A DNA stretch of 64,000 nt from Carboxylicivirga taeanensis (lineage in GTDB: Bacteria > Bacteroidota > Bacteroidia > Bacteroidales > Marinilabiliaceae): NCBI RefSeq assembly GCF_051851475.1, contig NZ_JBPUSJ010000001.1:124001-188000 (forward strand), given 5' to 3'. The first letter of the stretch is position 1, and each line of letters begins with the position of its first letter. Below the pieces are notes generated by a model. It was not told the origin of the DNA, made no database searches, and saw only the letters and a program-made list of their open reading frames with translations. The translations under genes and the position numbers were made by a program. Of the stretch, positions 34,093 to 41,613 are shown in pieces.

Positions 34093-34113
34093 AACCATCT
34101 ACTGACTACTGAC
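34093..34113 (-). repeat. 7-bp repeat array, GTCAGTA family (array i, right flank of second IVP gene)
   Basis: Read on the minus strand, two exact GTCAGTA units (34107-34113 and 34100-34106) are followed by a degenerate one (34093-34099). It lies two bases after the IVP stop codon and is inverted relative to array h. Confidence 0.72.
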
Positions 34114-34141
34114 CAATAAACTAATTAACTATTAAAAAACC

Positions 34142-34900
34142 ATGCTAGCAAAACGAATTATTCCATGCCTCGATATTAAAAATGGCCAAACGGTTAAAGG
34201 GGTTAAGTTTGTTGAAATAAAAGAAGTGGGCGACCCGGTTGAGCTGGCCGCCTTATATGCCGAACAAGGGGCAGACGAACTGGTGTTTTTGGATATTACA
34301 GCCAGTCATGAAGGTCGTAAAACCTTTGTGGACCTCGTTAAGCGCATTGCCCGTAATATCAACATTCCCTTTACTGTAGGTGGTGGCATAAGCGAACTCA
34401 GTGATGCTGATGCGCTTCTTAATGCCGGAGCCGATAAAATATCGGTCAACTCATCAGCCGTTCGCAATCCACAATTAATTAACGATTTAGCGCAGAATTT
34501 TGGCAGCCAGTTTGTGGTAGCCGCCATCGATGCCAAGCACCAGCAAGGCGATGATTGGGTGGTAACAGTCAATGGGGGCCGCATCCCTACCGAAAAGATG
34601 CTTTTCCCTTGGGCTAAGGAGTGTGAAGAGCGCGGTGCAGGAGAAATACTCTTTACCAGCATGGACCACGATGGCGTAAAACAAGGCTTTGCCAATAAGG
34701 CCCTTGCTAAGTTGAGCGATAACCTAAACATTCCAATCATTGCTTCGGGTGGCGCAGGCAAAATGGAACACTTTAAGGATGTATTCACCGTTGGTAAAGC
34801 CGACGCAGGATTAGCCGCAAGCATCTTTCATTTTAAGGAGATTGGCATTCCGGAACTGAAAACTTACCTGAATAATGAACAAATTCCAATAAGATTATAA
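34142..34900 (+). CDS. hisF: imidazole glycerol phosphate synthase cyclase subunit HisF
   Basis: HisF uses ammonia from HisH to form imidazole-glycerol phosphate and AICAR. The 252-residue barrel has the catalytic Asp in IIPCLDIKNGQTVKG, VGGGISEL, ISVNSSAV, AIDAK and the second Asp in TSMDHDGVKQG. It is separated from hisA by the second IVP gene. Confidence 0.97.
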   Translation: MLAKRIIPCLDIKNGQTVKGVKFVEIKEVGDPVELAALYAEQGADELVFLDITASHEGRKTFVDLVKRIARNINIPFTVGGGISELSDADALLNAGADKISVNSSAVRNPQLINDLAQNFGSQFVVAAIDAKHQQGDDWVVTVNGGRIPTEKMLFPWAKECEERGAGEILFTSMDHDGVKQGFANKALAKLSDNLNIPIIASGGAGKMEHFKDVFTVGKADAGLAASIFHFKEIGIPELKTYLNNEQIPIRL

Positions 34901-34916
34901 TAACCACAAAAATACC

Positions 34917-35519
34917 ATGATGACAATTAACTTCGATAAACTGGGAAATGGCCTCGTACCTGCCATCATACAGGATAACACCAGCAATAAAGTACTGATG
35001 TTGGGCTTTATGAACGAAGAAGCCTACGAAAAAACAAAAGCAGAACGAAAAGTCACCTTCTATTCGCGCACAAAAGAACGCTTGTGGACCAAAGGTGAAG
35101 AGTCTGGTAACTTTTTGAATGTGGTCTCAATGGCTATCGATTGCGATAACGATACCTTACTCATTAAAGTGAACCCGGTTGGTCCGGTTTGTCATAAGGG
35201 AACCGACACCTGCTGGGGCGAAGAGAATACCAGCGAAGACGTAATGTTCTTAAAAACCTTACAGGATTTTATAGACAAGCGAAAAGAAGAAATGCCCGAG
35301 GGGTCGTACACAACTAAACTATTCACCAAAGGAGTGCGAACCATTACTCAAAAGGTGGGTGAGGAAGCCATTGAAACCGTTATTGGCGCCATGGCCAACG
35401 ACGATGAGAACTTCTTGTACGAAGGGGCCGATTTGCTTTACCACCTCATTGTACTTCTAACCCACAAAGGCTACCGCATTGAAGATTTAGCCCGCGAACT
35501 AAAGAGCCGACATAAATAA
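34917..35519 (+). CDS. hisIE: bifunctional phosphoribosyl-AMP cyclohydrolase / phosphoribosyl-ATP pyrophosphatase HisIE
   Basis: This enzyme carries out steps two and three of histidine synthesis. The N-terminal cyclohydrolase (about 1-110) has the zinc residues in DCDNDTLLIKV and GPVCHKGTDTCW. The C-terminal pyrophosphatase (about 115-200) has the helical motif KVGEEAIETVIGAM and EGADLLYHLIVLL. It is the last his gene. The second codon is also ATG and may be the start. Confidence 0.96.
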   Translation: MMTINFDKLGNGLVPAIIQDNTSNKVLMLGFMNEEAYEKTKAERKVTFYSRTKERLWTKGEESGNFLNVVSMAIDCDNDTLLIKVNPVGPVCHKGTDTCWGEENTSEDVMFLKTLQDFIDKRKEEMPEGSYTTKLFTKGVRTITQKVGEEAIETVIGAMANDDENFLYEGADLLYHLIVLLTHKGYRIEDLARELKSRHK

Positions 35520-35524
35520 TAGCA

Positions 35525-36064
35525 ATGCAGCCGGAAAGCATTATCAATAAATATTACACAAAAGGTAGCCCTCTATGGGTTACCTTAACCGAACACAGTA
35601 AAGCCGTTCGGGATAAGGCACTCGACATTGTCTCGAACCATCCCGAATTGGAAGCCGATGCTCAGTTTGTGGCTGAAGCGGCCATGTTACACGACATTGG
35701 CATCTACCTGACCAATGCGCCCGATCTGCACTGTCACGGCAGTTATCCATACATCTGCCATGGCTACCTTGGGCACGACCTGCTGAAAAAAGAAGGCTAC
35801 CCGGTGCATGCCTTGGTATGCGAGCGACATACAGGAACAGGATTATCTGTTGATGACATCAAAAACCAGCAGCTGCCAATCCCCCATCGCAACATGCAAC
35901 CCATAAGTATTGAAGAACAGATTATCTGCTTCGCCGATAAATTCTATAGCAAAAGTCGCTCATTAACAGAAGCTAAAACCACTGATAGAATTATTAAATC
36001 AATGCGCAAGCATGGCGAGCACCAAGTCAGACAATTTGAAAAATGGTGCGACTTGTTTTTGTAA
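35525..36064 (+). CDS. HD-domain phosphohydrolase
   Basis: The 179-residue protein has an HD-superfamily metal site: His near residue 25, AAMLHDIGIYL (HD pair near 60), and later His residues in CERHTG, with Asp in CFADKF. It resembles the YfbR/uncharacterised HD group that acts on nucleotides or phosphate monoesters. Five bases separate it from hisIE, so it is probably co-transcribed. Substrate unknown. Confidence 0.8.
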   Translation: MQPESIINKYYTKGSPLWVTLTEHSKAVRDKALDIVSNHPELEADAQFVAEAAMLHDIGIYLTNAPDLHCHGSYPYICHGYLGHDLLKKEGYPVHALVCERHTGTGLSVDDIKNQQLPIPHRNMQPISIEEQIICFADKFYSKSRSLTEAKTTDRIIKSMRKHGEHQVRQFEKWCDLFL

Positions 36065-36067
36065 TAT

Positions 36068-36400
36068 TTAGACGATAAACCTAAAATTCTCCTGGAACCA
36101 ATTGCCAATAATGGGAATAATAGTAAAACGTCCCTGAATAGCACCAATAATACCAATTAGCCACAATACCAACACAACAACCCCAACTGCATTGCCCAAC
36201 CACCCCAGCGCAATGCTTGCTAACAGAATTTTCACAAAAGAAGCGACAAAAAACAGAATTAGCATGCCAAACGATTGGCGCAGATGAAACAGGGCTAACT
36301 CACTTTTGGGCTCTTCATTTTGCCTAATAATTAAGGCGATTGCCCATCCTACAATGGTGATGTAACTAACTGTTGATATCAGTCGGCTTTGGTCATTCAT
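36068..36400 (-). CDS. small membrane protein, DUF4870/Tic20-like
   Basis: The 110-residue protein has three to four hydrophobic helices, with a conserved-looking LFHLRQSFGMLI between the first two and a WLIGIIGAIQG repeat near the end. This pattern fits the small DUF4870-type membrane proteins. Function unknown. It is convergent with the HD gene. Confidence 0.7.
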   Translation of the reverse strand: MNDQSRLISTVSYITIVGWAIALIIRQNEEPKSELALFHLRQSFGMLILFFVASFVKILLASIALGWLGNAVGVVVLVLWLIGIIGAIQGRFTIIPIIGNWFQENFRFIV

Positions 36401-36632
36401 TCGATTTATGCTTTAATAGTTCTGTACCAAAGTACAACTTTTTGCAATATTCTAACATGCACATATTGCACTTATAAATGATTCTCAGCATATTTGTGTC
36501 AGTATGATGACAATGAGCTACATATCCAATAATCCGACCGGTAGCGTCTGCTACAACTTCTAAGACAGGTCGTCTCATTGTATCCAATCATTTCATTTTT
36601 ATTTAATCAATTTAACTAAGGAGGATTTTACC
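36401..36632. other. divergent gap with unusually strong Shine-Dalgarno
   Basis: This gap between the DUF4870 gene and the MATE leader ORF is A/T-rich. TAAGGAGG at 36617-36624 is a near-complete Shine-Dalgarno, 8 bases before an ATG at 36633, whereas most genes here have weak ones. Confidence 0.6.
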
Positions 36633-36764
36633 ATGATGACACTAGCTGTTTATCCTGTATCGGTGCGTGTTCGCACATCTGTTTTTGCTTGTTCAAATTC
36701 TATCAAGCACCACACACTTCATTCAAAAATTAGGTTAAAACAGAAATTAAAACGTGATGACTAA
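36633..36764 (+). CDS. short ORF overlapping the MATE gene start
   Basis: A 43-residue open frame begins ATGATG at 36633 behind a strong TAAGGAGG and ends TAA at 36762-36764, 8 bases past the MATE ATG (36757). The peptide is basic toward its C-terminus and has no recognisable domain or membrane segment. The overlapping ATGACTAA (36757-36764) is a classic translational-coupling junction. It could be a leader peptide that sets MATE translation. Its expression is not proven. Confidence 0.55.
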   Translation: MMTLAVYPVSVRVRTSVFACSNSIKHHTLHSKIRLKQKLKRDD

Positions 36765-38193
36765 ACAAAATAGAACTATCTTTTTACAAAAGATTAAACC
36801 CAAACACTTGAGCAGGATATGGCATGATTTTAAGGAAGCCCTGGCCGGTTCATCACAGGATTACACCCAAATTCCTTTGAGCAGGGCGGTATTCTTATTA
36901 GCCATTCCAATGGTACTGGAAATGGTAATGGAATCGGTATTTGCTGTGGCCGATATATACTTTGTTGGCCGCATGGGCGCCGATGCTGTTGCAACCGTTG
37001 GTATCACCGAAAGCGTTCTAACCATCGTATATGCCATTGCCTTTGGATTAAGCATGGCCACTACAGCCTTGGTATCGCGTCGCATTGGTGAAAAAAACAA
37101 AGTTGAGGCGGCAAAAGAAGGCATGCAAGCCATTATTGCCGGTTCAATTATTTCACTGCTTATTGCTGTTCCTGGCGTATTATTTGCAAAAGACTTGCTG
37201 CAATTGATGGGCGCTTCACCTGCCATAATCAACGAATTGTCTGCCTACACCTCCATCATGTTTGGTGGCAACTTGGTAATCATGCTGCTTTTTATCAACA
37301 ATGCCATCTTTCGTGGAGCTGGCGATGCCGCAATAGCCATGCGCGTATTATGGATGGCCAACGGCCTGAACATTCTTCTTGACCCCTTGCTAATTTTTGG
37401 CATTGGTCCCTTTCCTGAATTAGGCATTGCCGGTGCAGCCATTGCCACTAATATTGGTCGTGGCCTAGCTGTGGCCTACCAGTTTTATGTACTTTGGAAA
37501 GGCAATGGCAGAATCAGCTTTAGAGGCCTCCCAATTCATATTGACTGGCAACGCATTACTAAGCTCATCAAAATATCGCTCGGCGGCATCGCCCAATCAT
37601 TAATAGCCACATCCAGCTGGATATTTCTGGTGCGCATTATTTCCAACTTTGGGAGCGAAGTATTAGCCGGCTATACGATTGGGATTCGTATCATCTTATT
37701 TTCGCTATTGCCATCATGGGGATTGAGTAACGCCGCAGCCACGCTGGTTGGACAGAATTTGGGTGCTCAGGAACCCGGCCGGGCCGAGAAAGCTGTTTGG
37801 GGGGTAGCGCGGATTAACCTCGTATTTTTAGGCGCATTAAGTATTCTGTTCATCATCTACCCACACTGGTTTGTTGGGCTGTTCACTAGCGATGAAACAG
37901 TGCTGCAAGCCGGTATTCAATGTTTGCGCATCATCTCTTATGGGTTTGCTTTTTACGGCATTGGCATGGTAATGACACAGGCCTTCAACGGAGCTGGCGA
38001 TACCAGAACGCCAACACGCATTAACATTGTTGCCTTTTGGATGATTGAGATTCCACTGGCCTATTTACTGGCCGTGCAATGGGGTTTTCAACAAGAAGGT
38101 GCTTTTTATGCCATCATCATCGCTGAAAGCTGCATGACCCTTTTAGCCGCCTGGCTATTCAAAAAAGGCAGATGGAAAAAAGAAGCCGTCTAA
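36757..38193 (+). CDS. MATE-family multidrug/cation antiporter
   Basis: The 478-residue inner-membrane protein has about twelve transmembrane helices in two homologous halves. Signs include PMVLEMVMESVFAVADIYFVGR in the first half and the matching LPSWGLSNAAATLVGQNLGA in the second, and GAGDTRTP in helix 9-10. MATE proteins export cationic drugs in exchange for H+ or Na+. The extra N-terminal 45 residues before helix 1 are long for the family. The ATG at 36757 is preferred to the GTG at 36754. Confidence 0.93.
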   Translation: MTKQNRTIFLQKIKPKHLSRIWHDFKEALAGSSQDYTQIPLSRAVFLLAIPMVLEMVMESVFAVADIYFVGRMGADAVATVGITESVLTIVYAIAFGLSMATTALVSRRIGEKNKVEAAKEGMQAIIAGSIISLLIAVPGVLFAKDLLQLMGASPAIINELSAYTSIMFGGNLVIMLLFINNAIFRGAGDAAIAMRVLWMANGLNILLDPLLIFGIGPFPELGIAGAAIATNIGRGLAVAYQFYVLWKGNGRISFRGLPIHIDWQRITKLIKISLGGIAQSLIATSSWIFLVRIISNFGSEVLAGYTIGIRIILFSLLPSWGLSNAAATLVGQNLGAQEPGRAEKAVWGVARINLVFLGALSILFIIYPHWFVGLFTSDETVLQAGIQCLRIISYGFAFYGIGMVMTQAFNGAGDTRTPTRINIVAFWMIEIPLAYLLAVQWGFQQEGAFYAIIIAESCMTLLAAWLFKKGRWKKEAV

Positions 38194-38200
38194 GTGCTTC

Positions 38201-38237
38201 AACAGGATATTTGGTAAATACTGCCAAATATCCTGTT
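38201..38237 (+). terminator. perfect 14-bp hairpin after the MATE gene
   Basis: AACAGGATATTTGG (38201-38214) is exactly complementary to CCAAATATCCTGTT (38224-38237), loop 9. There is no U-tract, so it may be a terminator that needs no T-run or an mRNA-end stabiliser. Confidence 0.55.
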
Positions 38238-38298
38238 ATCATCTCACTGTGTTTTATAGCTTTGAGGCTATAAACCTGTTTTATTCAAATCACATTGT

Positions 38299-40347
38299 AT
38301 GAAAAAATATTTGTTTCTGCTGTTAACCACTCTGATAGTAACAGCGTGTCAACAGCAAGCTGGCACAAACCAGCAAACCGAAGTGGCTAACATTACCGAA
38401 GCTACAATTAAAACGACTACGGCAGCGATTGAAAAATTACACCCAAATGCCAATGCAGATATGATCAATCGTGGCGTTAAACATGCCGCCTCCCTCTGGC
38501 GAAATGTGGATGGCTCTGAAAATGATTTTCAGCAATTCTGCGAAAAGCATTTTATTGCTGATGCTTCACAAAAAGAACTGATGTTTGAAAAAGTGAGTCG
38601 CAACCTGGAAGTTTTATTTGGCCACTTCAATAAAATTGCACTCGATCTGCAGCGTCCGCTCCACGAACCCCTAGGTGACATCATTGACATTGACAAAGCA
38701 TTTGGCGGATACAGTCCTGGCTCGCACCTAATCGAAGACTTTTACCGCAACAAACTGGCCTTTAACATTGCGTTAAATTTCCCATACTATTCCCTATCCG
38801 AAAAAGAACAAAACGCAGCTAACTGGAGTCGAAAAGAGTGGGCCTATGCCCGAATGGGAGACGTATTTACAGCACGTATTCCGGCCGAAATTCTGCAAAA
38901 CGTATCAGAAGTTGGTTCTGCATCTGAAATGTATATCGCCAATTACAACATTTACATGGGTAAGCTGGTTGATGAAAAAATGCAAACCTACTTCCCCGAA
39001 GACATGGTGCTGCTATCACACTGGAACTTACGTGATGAAATCAAATCACATTATAGCAAAGGGGCAGATGGGGTGCAACTGCAAGGCATGGTATACGAGG
39101 TAATGAAGCGCATCATCGATCAAACCATTCCGAAAGATGTCATCAACAGTGGTGCCTACCAGTGGAATCCTTATACGAATGCGGTTTATAAAGAAGGTCA
39201 GGCGGTGGAACTTGCCAGCGAAAACAACGATCGCTACCAGCAAATCATCAACAATTTTCACGCCATGCGCCAAATGGATGCCTACACGCCATTGAACACT
39301 GCTGTGAAGCGGGCTTTTGAAGGAGGCATGGAAATAACGCAGACCGATGCTGAGCAACTGTTTGTAGAGTTCATGTCGTCGGATGCCTTGAAGCAGGTAG
39401 GCGAATTAATCAAACAGCGACTGGGGCGCGACTTGCAACCATGGGATATTTGGTACGATGGATTCAAGGCCAGGAGCTCAATAAACGAGGATGCGCTAAA
39501 CAAAATTACCCGCTCACGCTACCCAAATGCCAAAGCATTGGATGACGACTTGGCCAATTTATTGGTGAAACTTGGCTTTACAACGGAAAAAGCTGAATTC
39601 CTGGCTGACCGCATTGATGTGGATCCGGCGCGTGGTTCAGGACATGCCTGGGGTGCATCCATGAAAGGAGAAACGGCACACCTACGCACGCGGATTCCTG
39701 AGAATGGAATGGATTACAAAGGGTATAACATTGCTATCCATGAGTTTGGCCACAATGTGGAGCAAACCATTTCACTGTACGATGTAGATTATTACATGCT
39801 TAATGGCGTTCCAAATACAGCATTTACCGAAGCACTTGCGTTTATCTTCCAAAAGCGCGATTTGGAGCTGCTTGACATGAAGAATGACAATCCGTCTAAA
39901 GAAGCCTTACAAACCTTGGATAATTTCTGGTCGACTTACGAAATTATGGGCGTATCGCTGTTGGACCAACGCATGTGGAAGTGGTTATACAACCATCCTG
40001 AAGCAACAGCCGACGAGCTTAAAGTGGCCGTGCAAAATATCGCTATTGAAATCTGGAATGAGTTTTATGCCCCTGTTTTTGGTGTGGAGGACCAACCAAT
40101 ATTAGCCATCTATTCGCACATGATTAATAGTCCAATCTATCTATCAAACTATGCATTCGGTCATTTGATTCAATTCCAGGTAGAGGAATACCTGAAAACG
40201 GCAGACTTTGCCCCCGAAGTAGAACGCTTATTTAAAATAGGTTCAATTACGCCAAATGCCTGGATGCAAACTGGCCTTGGCGAGGACATCTCGATCGTTT
40301 CTATGATAGAAGCTGCCAGAAAAGCCGCTGAGCAGGTCAGTAAGTAG
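38299..40347 (+). CDS. HExxH zinc metallopeptidase lipoprotein
   Basis: The 682-residue protein has a lipobox LIVTAC (lipid Cys at about 17), then a long, mostly helical body. Its metal site is HEFGH (His481, Glu482, His485), followed after about 28 residues by FTEALAFIFQ, whose Glu is a good third ligand, as in the M2/M3 gluzincins. The body resembles M3-type oligopeptidases but lacks their full signature. It is expected to hydrolyse peptides at the envelope. Single gene with terminator. Confidence 0.78.
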   Translation: MKKYLFLLLTTLIVTACQQQAGTNQQTEVANITEATIKTTTAAIEKLHPNANADMINRGVKHAASLWRNVDGSENDFQQFCEKHFIADASQKELMFEKVSRNLEVLFGHFNKIALDLQRPLHEPLGDIIDIDKAFGGYSPGSHLIEDFYRNKLAFNIALNFPYYSLSEKEQNAANWSRKEWAYARMGDVFTARIPAEILQNVSEVGSASEMYIANYNIYMGKLVDEKMQTYFPEDMVLLSHWNLRDEIKSHYSKGADGVQLQGMVYEVMKRIIDQTIPKDVINSGAYQWNPYTNAVYKEGQAVELASENNDRYQQIINNFHAMRQMDAYTPLNTAVKRAFEGGMEITQTDAEQLFVEFMSSDALKQVGELIKQRLGRDLQPWDIWYDGFKARSSINEDALNKITRSRYPNAKALDDDLANLLVKLGFTTEKAEFLADRIDVDPARGSGHAWGASMKGETAHLRTRIPENGMDYKGYNIAIHEFGHNVEQTISLYDVDYYMLNGVPNTAFTEALAFIFQKRDLELLDMKNDNPSKEALQTLDNFWSTYEIMGVSLLDQRMWKWLYNHPEATADELKVAVQNIAIEIWNEFYAPVFGVEDQPILAIYSHMINSPIYLSNYAFGHLIQFQVEEYLKTADFAPEVERLFKIGSITPNAWMQTGLGEDISIVSMIEAARKAAEQVSK

Positions 40348-40365
40348 TGAAAAAATTGACCAACT

Positions 40366-40397
40366 AAAAAAAGGTAAGCCAAAAGCTTACCTTTTTT
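40366..40397. terminator. bidirectional terminator
   Basis: AAAAAAGGTAAGC and GCTTACCTTTTTT pair with loop CAAAA. It serves the metallopeptidase gene on the plus strand and the sigma-factor gene on the minus strand. Confidence 0.92.
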
Positions 40398-40418
40398 AGG
40401 GTTTAATAAAATGTACGA

Positions 40419-40922
40419 TTAATCAATCGCTAACTCAATCATCTTCTGGAGTTTTTTACGACCAAAGAATATCCGGCTTTTCACCGTTCCAATGGGCATA
40501 TGCAACTGCTCTGCAATTTCTTTGTACTTGTAGCCTTCCATGTGCATGGTTAAGGGCTGTTTAAACTCGCCTTCCAACTTATTCATTTGCGAGTAAATCT
40601 CTCCGGTGTAATGAATAACATCAGGGGTATCGTCCGTGTAATACTTATTCGACAGGTAATTGACTTCATCAACCAACATGGGTGCCTGACGCATTTTATA
40701 CTTACGCCGGTAGTTGTTAATAAATGAATTACGCATGATGGTATGCATCCATGCCGAAAAATTGGTGTTCATCACAAACTTTTCCCTGGATGACAGGGCT
40801 CTGAAGTTTGTTTCCTGAACGAGGTCATGGGCATCTTCCTCGTTAGCTGTTAATGTTAGGGCATAGCTAAACATTTTTTGTTGAAGCCCCAATAATCGAT
40901 GGTTGAATTGTTCTGCGGTCAT
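40419..40922 (-). CDS. ECF-like RNA polymerase sigma factor
   Basis: The 167-residue protein has sigma region 2 (about 10-85; DAHDLVQETNFRALSS, then FSAWMHTIMRNSFINNYRR) and region 4 (about 110-165; MHMEGYKYKEIAEQLHMPIG and VKSRIFFGRKKLQ). Region 3 is missing, as in group IV factors. No anti-sigma gene is next to it; the closest upstream gene is the divergent cyd operon. Confidence 0.92.
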   Translation of the reverse strand: MTAEQFNHRLLGLQQKMFSYALTLTANEEDAHDLVQETNFRALSSREKFVMNTNFSAWMHTIMRNSFINNYRRKYKMRQAPMLVDEVNYLSNKYYTDDTPDVIHYTGEIYSQMNKLEGEFKQPLTMHMEGYKYKEIAEQLHMPIGTVKSRIFFGRKKLQKMIELAID

Positions 40923-41383
40923 CTTTTAGGGTATTTTTTTTGTTTAACATTTTCTATTTCCTTCAACACAACTGTTCGGGTGTTTAACAATCAATATTTC
41001 TGGAAACAGCTATAATTTAATTAAAAACATTCACTAATACAACTGTAAGTCAGTACCGCGAGCCTTTTGCTCTATTGCGGTATTTAATTACCTGATTACT
41101 TCGTAAAGATGAACAAAATCAAACTAACTTCCAAATTTGTTTAAAGATTTCGCAGCTCAATTAATCATATCTTCCACCTAACAACTCTTTACAAAACATA
41201 GCTAAGCAACTTATAGTCAATGCACAAAGAATTCAACTTGGTTTTTTAATTTTTTTTCACATTTATTGGAAATATTTTATGGCCCTTGTTGGTTGTATAT
41301 AGTGTTGGCAAAAACACGATAAAAGTCGTGTTTTACACCAATCAAATTAAGTAATTTGCTTAACCACAAAAAATGTTCCTGAT
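40923..41383. other. 461-base divergent gap before the cyd operon
   Basis: It contains a composite hairpin at 41054-41082 and a perfect hairpin at 41311-41334, both plus-strand 5' of the cyd operon. No open frame of note. No convincing full TTG-N19-TAnnTTTG promoter was found; TAGTGTTG at 41300-41307 is one mismatch from the -7 box but has no TTG in place. Confidence 0.5.
41311..41334 (+). promoter_or_regulatory. perfect hairpin in the cyd operon leader
   Basis: AAAACACGA (41311-41319) is exactly complementary to TCGTGTTTT (41326-41334), loop TAAAAG. It lies 50 bases before the first gene. No T-run follows, so it is not an obvious terminator; it could be an operator or an mRNA structure. Confidence 0.55.
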
Positions 41384-41596
41384 ATGCACATTATCAAAAG
41401 AGTGTATCGATTTTACCTTGACGGGTTCAGAAACTTATCGCCTTATGCCAGAACGCTCTGGATAATCATCCTCGTCAAGTTATTTATAATGTTTGCAGTT
41501 TTGCGCTTATTCTTCTTCCGCGACACCTTAAAGAACAGGTATGCAACCGATGAAGAACGAGCTAACCATGTAATCGAAGAACTTATTAGTCAATAA
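41384..41596 (+). CDS. DUF4492 small membrane protein
   Basis: The 70-residue protein has one hydrophobic helix (LWIIILVKLFIMFAVLRLFFF) with a basic, aromatic N-terminus (VYRFYLDGFRNL) and a charged C-terminus. This matches DUF4492, a small family repeatedly found directly before cydA in Bacteroidota and Campylobacterota. It probably helps assembly or stability of cytochrome bd; that is inferred from position. Confidence 0.85.
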   Translation: MHIIKRVYRFYLDGFRNLSPYARTLWIIILVKLFIMFAVLRLFFFRDTLKNRYATDEERANHVIEELISQ

Positions 41597-41613
41597 TTAT
41601 AATATCACACAAA

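Noticed and set aside
31866..34113. Heptad arrays as a CRISPR array
   Set aside because: Units are 7 bases, directly adjacent, without spacers of constant length, and no cas genes are present.
38201..38237. Hairpin after MATE as a riboswitch
   Set aside because: It lies after the gene and has only a simple stem without a conserved core.
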